In this document: in pieces, positions 5,159 through 9,184 of the stretch
Layout of the letters: every line of letters begins with the position of its first letter
Numbering within the stretch: the stretch's first letter is position 1
NCBI GenBank assembly: GCA_022600395.1
Contig: JAHZKM010000006.1
Location: 1 to 9,184, forward strand
DNA length: 9,184 nt
Source: Pseudomonadota bacterium
GTDB lineage: Bacteria > Pseudomonadota > Gammaproteobacteria > PS1 > Pseudothioglobaceae
Reading direction: 5' to 3'
Program-made: the position numbers and the translations under genes
Notes under the pieces: generated by a model
Database searches by the model: none
Seen by the model: the letters and a program-made list of their open reading frames with translations, nothing else
Told to the model about the DNA's origin: nothing

Positions 5159-6769
5159 ATGTTGAAAAAATACTGTCTTAATTCAAAAATTTGGACCAGT
5201 TTGCTTGCGCTAATGGTAGCGTTGCCAATTTTTGTGGTTATTTTTTCTTGGGCTTTGCCTGAGCATGAGTTGTGGGCGCATTTTTCACAAAACTTATTGC
5301 CCAATTTAATAAGCTCTACAGCTATTTTATTAATAGGTGTTGGTGTTGGTGTAGTGTTACTTGGCACAGTATTGGCCTATTTGGTAGTGATGGTTGAATT
5401 TCCTGGTAGAAAGTGGCTAGAGTGGGCGTTGTTTTTGCCCTTCGCAATTCCGGCTTATGTATTGGCTTTTGTTTATTTGGGTGTATTTGACTATTCTGGC
5501 TACGCTCAAGTATGGATGCGCGAGGTACTAGGTTTGCCAGGATTTGATATTCGAGCCGGCTCATGGGCAATAATTCTTACCTTTGTTTTGGTGTTTTATC
5601 CATATGTTTATATGATGACTAGAGCGTCGTTTAAGCGTCAAAAAATCAATATGATTGATGCAGGAAAGTTACTAGGCGCAGGACCGATTCGAGTTTTTTT
5701 TCAAATTTCATTGCCTCTGGCTCGTCCAGCAGCAGCAGCAGGCTTGCTGGTTACATTGATGGAGACTTTGGCTGACTTCGGCGTAGTAAGTTTGTTTAAT
5801 TATGACACTTTTACAACCGCTATATATTCTGCTTGGATTGATTTTCGCTCTATTGAGGTTGCAGCCCAACTGGCATCATTGTTAGTCTTGGTGGCATTTT
5901 TTCTTATTTATTTTGAAAAAAAGGCGCGTGGCCAAGCCAAGTATTATTCCACCGACATTGTTAATAGAAAACCTTATCATGCAAAAGGTGCTGTGGGCTG
6001 GTTAATTAGTTTAATGGTTTTGAGTATATTTATGCTCTCTTTTGCGATGCCGATGCTGCAACTGCTAATTTGGGGCTGGACGTCAGTGGCCGAAGAGTGG
6101 AGTGCTAAATATATTGACTTAATTGCTTCAACCTCTATTTTAACTACCTCTGCTGCATTAATAACCGTGGCCATTGCTACCATATTAGCCCTACCTGATC
6201 GTTGTAAGCAGGGTAGTGTTTGGCTTAAAAGCGTTATTCGATTGGCAACTTTAGGCTATGCTTTACCAGGATCTGTAATGGCAGTAGGGCTATTGTATGG
6301 TGTTAATCAAATTTCTGAAATTAATAATTATTTGGGCGGAGAAAGTATCAATCATCTTATTTTTGGATCGATTGCACTTTTGGTTTTTGCCTATGTTTCA
6401 CGTTTTATGGCGATTGCTTACAGTTCAATCGATGCATCAGCTCAGCAAATTAAACCTGTTTTTACCCAAAGTGCTAGATTATTAGGGGCATCACGTCAAA
6501 GACTTATTTGGCGCGTGTACCTGCCAATGATGACACCAGGGATTTTGGCAGGTGGACTATTAGTCGCCGTTGATGTTATGAAAGAATTGCCTGCCACTTA
6601 TTTGTTGCGCCCATTTGGCTGGGACACTTTGGCTATTCAAGTTTATGAGCTTAGCGCTGAAGGGTTGTATGAGCGTGCTGCCGTACCAGCGTTGATTATG
6701 GTATTGTTTGGTGCGCTAATCATGAGTATTTTTCAGTATCTAGATAAAAAATCGTCAAAAACTTCGTAA
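5159..6769 (+). CDS. fbpB: Ferric-iron ABC transporter permease, fused two-domain type
   Basis: The inner-membrane channel of the iron importer. With the ATG at 5159 it has 536 residues and about 12 membrane helices arranged as two homologous halves of six, so one polypeptide supplies both permease domains. Each half carries the cytoplasmic EAA loop that docks the ATPase: DAGKLLGAGPIRVFFQISLP near residue 169 and QSARLLGASRQRLIWRVYLP near residue 437. I prefer ATG 5159 to the in-frame TTG at 5120, which would add 13 residues: the TTG lies within the fbpA-fbpB hairpin, while AAGAGA stands just before the ATG, and the product then starts MLKKYCLNSK directly before the first helix. It lies 85 bases after fbpA, beyond the hairpin, with no obvious promoter of its own, so it is probably read from the fbpA or fbpC promoter. 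Confidence 0.94.
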   Translation: MLKKYCLNSKIWTSLLALMVALPIFVVIFSWALPEHELWAHFSQNLLPNLISSTAILLIGVGVGVVLLGTVLAYLVVMVEFPGRKWLEWALFLPFAIPAYVLAFVYLGVFDYSGYAQVWMREVLGLPGFDIRAGSWAIILTFVLVFYPYVYMMTRASFKRQKINMIDAGKLLGAGPIRVFFQISLPLARPAAAAGLLVTLMETLADFGVVSLFNYDTFTTAIYSAWIDFRSIEVAAQLASLLVLVAFFLIYFEKKARGQAKYYSTDIVNRKPYHAKGAVGWLISLMVLSIFMLSFAMPMLQLLIWGWTSVAEEWSAKYIDLIASTSILTTSAALITVAIATILALPDRCKQGSVWLKSVIRLATLGYALPGSVMAVGLLYGVNQISEINNYLGGESINHLIFGSIALLVFAYVSRFMAIAYSSIDASAQQIKPVFTQSARLLGASRQRLIWRVYLPMMTPGILAGGLLVAVDVMKELPATYLLRPFGWDTLAIQVYELSAEGLYERAAVPALIMVLFGALIMSIFQYLDKKSSKTS

Positions 6770-6782
6770 GTCAGTAAAATAC

Positions 6783-6797
6783 CCTTAATTATTAAGG
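6783..6797 (+). promoter_or_regulatory. Small hairpin that includes the argJ ribosome-site-like AAGG
   Basis: CCTTAA (6783-6788) and TTAAGG (6792-6797) form a perfect 6-base stem with a TTA loop. The 3' arm provides AAGG of the only ribosome-site-like sequence before argJ, AAGGA at 6794-6798, which lies 14 bases before the ATG. Pairing would hide that site. The stem is short and AT-rich and has only ATTTCTT after it, so it is a poor terminator for fbpB. Confidence 0.4.
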
Positions 6798-6812
6798 ATT
6801 TCTTACCCCATC

Positions 6813-7997
6813 ATGAGTCAAGCATTATTAAAAATTAAAGGTATAGCCTGTGGCGCAATGAATGCGCATATTAAGAATAATGATGCTCTAGATTTGTCTG
6901 TTATTTCACTAGCCAAAGGAACAAAAACAGCAGGTGTATTTACACAAAATGTATTTTGCGCCGCCCCTGTTTTAGTGGCTAAGAACCACTTACAGCAAGC
7001 GCCACTCGCACTGTTGATTAATAGTGGAAATGCCAATGCAGGTACAGGTGCGCAAGGATTAAAAAATACTGTGAAAACTTGTGAAATTTTAGCCAATGAG
7101 TTGAGTATTAAAACAGAACAAGTGCTGCCTTTTTCAACGGGCGTGATTGGTCAACAACTTGATTTATCTAAGTTTGAGGTGGGTATTCCAAGCGTCACCG
7201 CTCAGTTGTCAGATGGTGGTTTGAGTGATGTGGCCCAAGGCATACTAACTACAGACTTAGTAGAAAAAACCCACTCTGCAACATTTAAAGTGGCTGGAAA
7301 AACTGTTTCAATTGCGGGTATAGCAAAGGGTTCAGGCATGATTCGTCCTGATATGGCTACTATGCTAAGTTTTATTTTTACCGATATTAAAGCAACACAA
7401 TCACAACTGCAGACTTGTCTATATAGCGCTACTAATCAATCTTTTAATCGAATTACCGTAGATGGAGATACGTCTACAAATGATGCTTGTACACTTAGTG
7501 CAACTGGTGCAAGCGGCGTGGATATTGTAGATTGTGACGATGAATTCCAACAGGCGTTAAATGAGGTAACAAAATCTTTAGCACATCAAATTATTAAAGA
7601 TGGTGAAGGAGCAACCAAGTTTGTTGAAATACGCGTTAAAGGTGGTGTGAGTAGTCAAGATTGTTTGGAGGTAGCTTATACCGTTGCACATTCTCCTTTG
7701 GTTAAAACTGCCTTATTTGCCTCTGACGCTAACTGGGGTCGAATTTTGGCGGCGGTTGGCCGGGCTAATATTAAAAATTTGAGTATTAGTGACATTGATA
7801 TTGATCTTAATTCAGTTGGTCTAATCAGAGCTGGCGAGCCTGATCCTACTTATACAGAAGCACGCGGAAGTGAGCAAATGCAGAAAACTGATATTGTGAT
7901 TGATATTTCAATTGGTAGTAGCAATCTTCAAGAAAGTGTATGGACTACTGATTTTTCTTATGATTATGTAAAGATTAATGCGGAGTATCGCACATGA
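6813..7997 (+). CDS. argJ: Glutamate N-acetyltransferase / amino-acid acetyltransferase ArgJ
   Basis: ArgJ moves the acetyl group from N-acetylornithine to glutamate, closing the acetyl-recycling cycle of arginine biosynthesis in the cytoplasm; some members also use acetyl-CoA to make N-acetylglutamate, which sequence alone does not settle here. The 394 residues match the family length. The self-cleavage motif KGSGMIRPDMATML is intact: the precursor should break before T183, giving an alpha chain of 182 residues and a beta chain that begins with the catalytic Thr183. Other family blocks include INSGNANAGTG near the N-terminal third, TVDGDTSTNDA in the middle, and SDANWGRILAAVGRA further on. 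The C-terminus (YVKINAEYRT) is typical. The nearest ribosome-site-like AAGGA is 14 bases before the ATG, longer than usual. It starts 43 bases after fbpB and overlaps purU by 4 bases. Confidence 0.96.
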   Translation: MSQALLKIKGIACGAMNAHIKNNDALDLSVISLAKGTKTAGVFTQNVFCAAPVLVAKNHLQQAPLALLINSGNANAGTGAQGLKNTVKTCEILANELSIKTEQVLPFSTGVIGQQLDLSKFEVGIPSVTAQLSDGGLSDVAQGILTTDLVEKTHSATFKVAGKTVSIAGIAKGSGMIRPDMATMLSFIFTDIKATQSQLQTCLYSATNQSFNRITVDGDTSTNDACTLSATGASGVDIVDCDDEFQQALNEVTKSLAHQIIKDGEGATKFVEIRVKGGVSSQDCLEVAYTVAHSPLVKTALFASDANWGRILAAVGRANIKNLSISDIDIDLNSVGLIRAGEPDPTYTEARGSEQMQKTDIVIDISIGSSNLQESVWTTDFSYDYVKINAEYRT

Positions 7998-8845
7998 GTG
8001 TTTATAGACTGTTAATTTCTTGCCCAGATACACATGGCCTAGTGGCTATTGTGAGTCAATTTATTCTTGAATTCAATGGTAACATTAAAGAAGCGCACCA
8101 TCATTTGGATGAGCAAAACCAACACTTTTTTATGCGCATTGAGATTGAGTCAAATTCTATCTCTTGCTCTTTAGATGAGTTTAGAGCGGCGTTTTTGATT
8201 GTGGCTGAGCGTTGCAATATGGTTTGGAGATTAAGTGATGCAGCACAACTTAAGCGTGTTTTAATTATGGGGTCAAATGCTTCACATTGTGTAGCAGATC
8301 TTTTACATCGCGGTCATGAAGACGAGCTTGAGGGTCAAATTGTTGGTGTTTTGTCTAACCATGATAAGCTATCAAAACTCGCTAGTTGGTATGACGTGGC
8401 GTTTGAAAAAGTGAGTATTGCTAAAGCAACCAAAGAAGCTGATATGACTGAGATGATGCAAGCAGTTGACAGATTTAATCCAGATGTGATTGTTCTAGCT
8501 CGCTATATGCAAATTATTCCTGAAGAAATGTGTGCTAAATATAGCGGCAATATTATTAATATTCATCATTCATTCTTACCCTCCTTTGTAGGCGCTAATC
8601 CTTACGCGCGAGCTGCTGAACGTGGCGTTAAACTTATTGGCGCAACTTGTCATTATGTGACAGCTAATCTGGATGAAGGTCCAATTATTGAGCAAGATGT
8701 GGTTCGTGTTGATCACGGTGATAGTGCCGATGATATGAAAAAAATGGGCCAAGATGTAGAAAAAATTACCTTAGCCAAAGGGTTGCAATATCATTTAGAG
8801 GATCGAGTCTTGGTGTGTAACAACAAAACTATTGTGTTTTCTTAA
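7994..8845 (+). CDS. purU: Formyltetrahydrofolate deformylase
   Basis: PurU hydrolyses 10-formyltetrahydrofolate to formate and tetrahydrofolate, supplying formate to the PurT step of purine synthesis and balancing one-carbon folates. The 283 residues match E. coli PurU (280). An N-terminal ACT regulatory domain (about 1-82, starting YRLLISCPDTHGLVAIVSQF) is followed by a formyltransferase-fold domain (about 86-283). Catalytic residues of that fold are N189 and H191 in INIHHSFLPSF and D227 in NLDEGPIIEQDV. In E. coli the enzyme is tuned by methionine and glycine; the ACT domain suggests similar control here. The ATG overlaps the argJ stop as ATGA, and GGAG at 7982-7985, inside argJ, is its ribosome site, which points to translational coupling. 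It is the last gene of the plus-strand series before the convergent LysR-family gene. Confidence 0.96.
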   Translation: MSVYRLLISCPDTHGLVAIVSQFILEFNGNIKEAHHHLDEQNQHFFMRIEIESNSISCSLDEFRAAFLIVAERCNMVWRLSDAAQLKRVLIMGSNASHCVADLLHRGHEDELEGQIVGVLSNHDKLSKLASWYDVAFEKVSIAKATKEADMTEMMQAVDRFNPDVIVLARYMQIIPEEMCAKYSGNIINIHHSFLPSFVGANPYARAAERGVKLIGATCHYVTANLDEGPIIEQDVVRVDHGDSADDMKKMGQDVEKITLAKGLQYHLEDRVLVCNNKTIVFS

Positions 8846-9003
8846 CTTTTTTCAGCTGTCTATATTGACATAAATGCCGTACTCTTCTCAGAAAGCTTTT
8901 TGCGAGTATTGCTTGCTTTAATGTCAGTGATAGTTATAAGTTTTTACTTTTGTAAAGTTACAGGCCTTAATATAACACAAACTTTTAAATTGAATCTATA
9001 AAG

Positions 9004-9036
9004 AACATGAAATAAAAGCTTAGCATGTTTATTTTT
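9004..9036 (+). terminator. Weak candidate terminator after purU
   Basis: AACATG (9004-9009) and CATGTT (9024-9029) can pair over a 14-base loop, followed by TATTTTTG. The stem is short and AT-rich. It lies about 160 bases after purU; the rest of the 226-base gap (8846-9071) shows nothing stronger and no recognisable gene. Confidence 0.25.
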
Positions 9037-9052
9037 GTAGCTATTGCATTAT

Positions 9053-9078
9053 TAGTTAAGAGAATAATTGTTTAACTA
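9053..9078. repeat. AT-rich inverted repeat at the end of the LysR-family gene
   Basis: TAGTTAA (9053-9059) and TTAACTA (9072-9078) form a 7-base perfect stem with a 12-base loop. The right arm contains the stop codon of the minus-strand gene. No T run follows on either strand, so its role as a terminator is doubtful. Confidence 0.3.
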
Positions 9079-9184
9079 TTTGCAACTATAAATTCTTTAA
9101 AGCGCTCGGCAATCGGTGAAAGTTTATTTTTAGAATGATGCACAACATACCAATGACGGGTAATAGGGAATTTATCAATATCAA
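9072..9184 (-). CDS. LysR-family transcriptional regulator, C-terminal fragment (CbbR-like?)
   Basis: Only the last 36 codons and the stop lie in the window; the gene continues past the right edge. The fragment contains FPITRHWYVVHHSKNKLS, followed by a short amphipathic helix (PIAERFKEFIVA) and the stop. The pattern P-x-x-R-x-W-Y-V-V-H, then L-S-P-x-A-x-x-F, is what I know from the C-terminal end of LysR-type effector domains, especially CbbR, the activator of Calvin-cycle (RubisCO) genes. That subfamily call is a guess from a short piece. CbbR genes usually lie divergent to the RubisCO genes they control, which would place those further right, outside the window. It converges on purU with 226 bases between. 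Confidence 0.62.
   Translation of the reverse strand, partial: DIDKFPITRHWYVVHHSKNKLSPIAERFKEFIVANS

Noticed and set aside
5077..5570. Two minus-strand frames opposite fbpB
   Set aside because: They oppose conserved permease sequence, lack ribosome sites and resemble no family I know.
6818..7096. Minus-strand 92-codon frame opposite argJ
   Set aside because: It mirrors the conserved ArgJ N-terminal region and has no independent support.
8865..8893. Perfect -35 TTGACA after purU
   Set aside because: No acceptable -10 lies 16-18 bases downstream, and no plus-strand gene follows.
8873..8920. 15-codon plus-strand frame in the purU-LysR gap
   Set aside because: It is very short, has no ribosome site and no recognisable content.
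8943..8956. TTTAC/GTAAA hairpin as a purU terminator
   Set aside because: The stem is only 5 AT-rich pairs and no T run follows.

Overview
The window reads as chromosomal DNA from an AT-rich gammaproteobacterium. PurU and the YffB-type protein closely follow their Escherichia coli counterparts as I know them. The small AT-rich genes and short gaps would suit a sulfur-oxidiser of the SUP05/Thioglobus type or a related symbiont, but that placement is inference and no marker gene here proves it. I see no rRNA, tRNA, CRISPR array, insertion sequence or phage gene.

Layout. Positions 1-870 hold the 3' part of an unrecognised gene and a YffB/ArsC-like thiol protein, both on the plus strand. A thioredoxin on the minus strand (867-1235) meets the YffB gene stop to stop and has a good promoter in the gap it shares with ruvC. 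ruvC (1398-1868) stands alone and also overlaps, stop to stop, a minus-strand cation diffusion facilitator (1865-3004) with an unusually long cytoplasmic tail. A 306-base gap (3005-3310) leads to an iron-uptake cluster in the order ATPase, binding protein, permease (fbpC-fbpA-fbpB, 3311-6769). Next come argJ (6813-7997) and purU (7994-8845), overlapping by 4 bases. After a 226-base gap the window ends in the C-terminus of a minus-strand LysR-family regulator, possibly CbbR.

How it works together. The fbp genes encode a complete ferric-iron importer: a periplasmic binding protein, a fused two-domain permease and a short ATPase. Three close matches to the Fur box lie at two candidate promoters, one before fbpC and a tandem pair before fbpA, so iron repression with separate control of the binding protein is likely. 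A nested hairpin between fbpA and fbpB could keep permease output below that of the binding protein. ArgJ serves arginine synthesis by the acetyl-recycling route. PurU releases formate from formyl-tetrahydrofolate for purine synthesis and one-carbon balance. Their overlap suggests translational coupling.

Novelty. I found no clearly undescribed system. The points most worth a second look are the tandem Fur boxes (one using the fbpC stop codon), the nested fbpA-fbpB hairpin, the second C-terminal domain on the metal transporter, and an unexplained promoter-hairpin-ribosome-site string between that transporter and fbpC.
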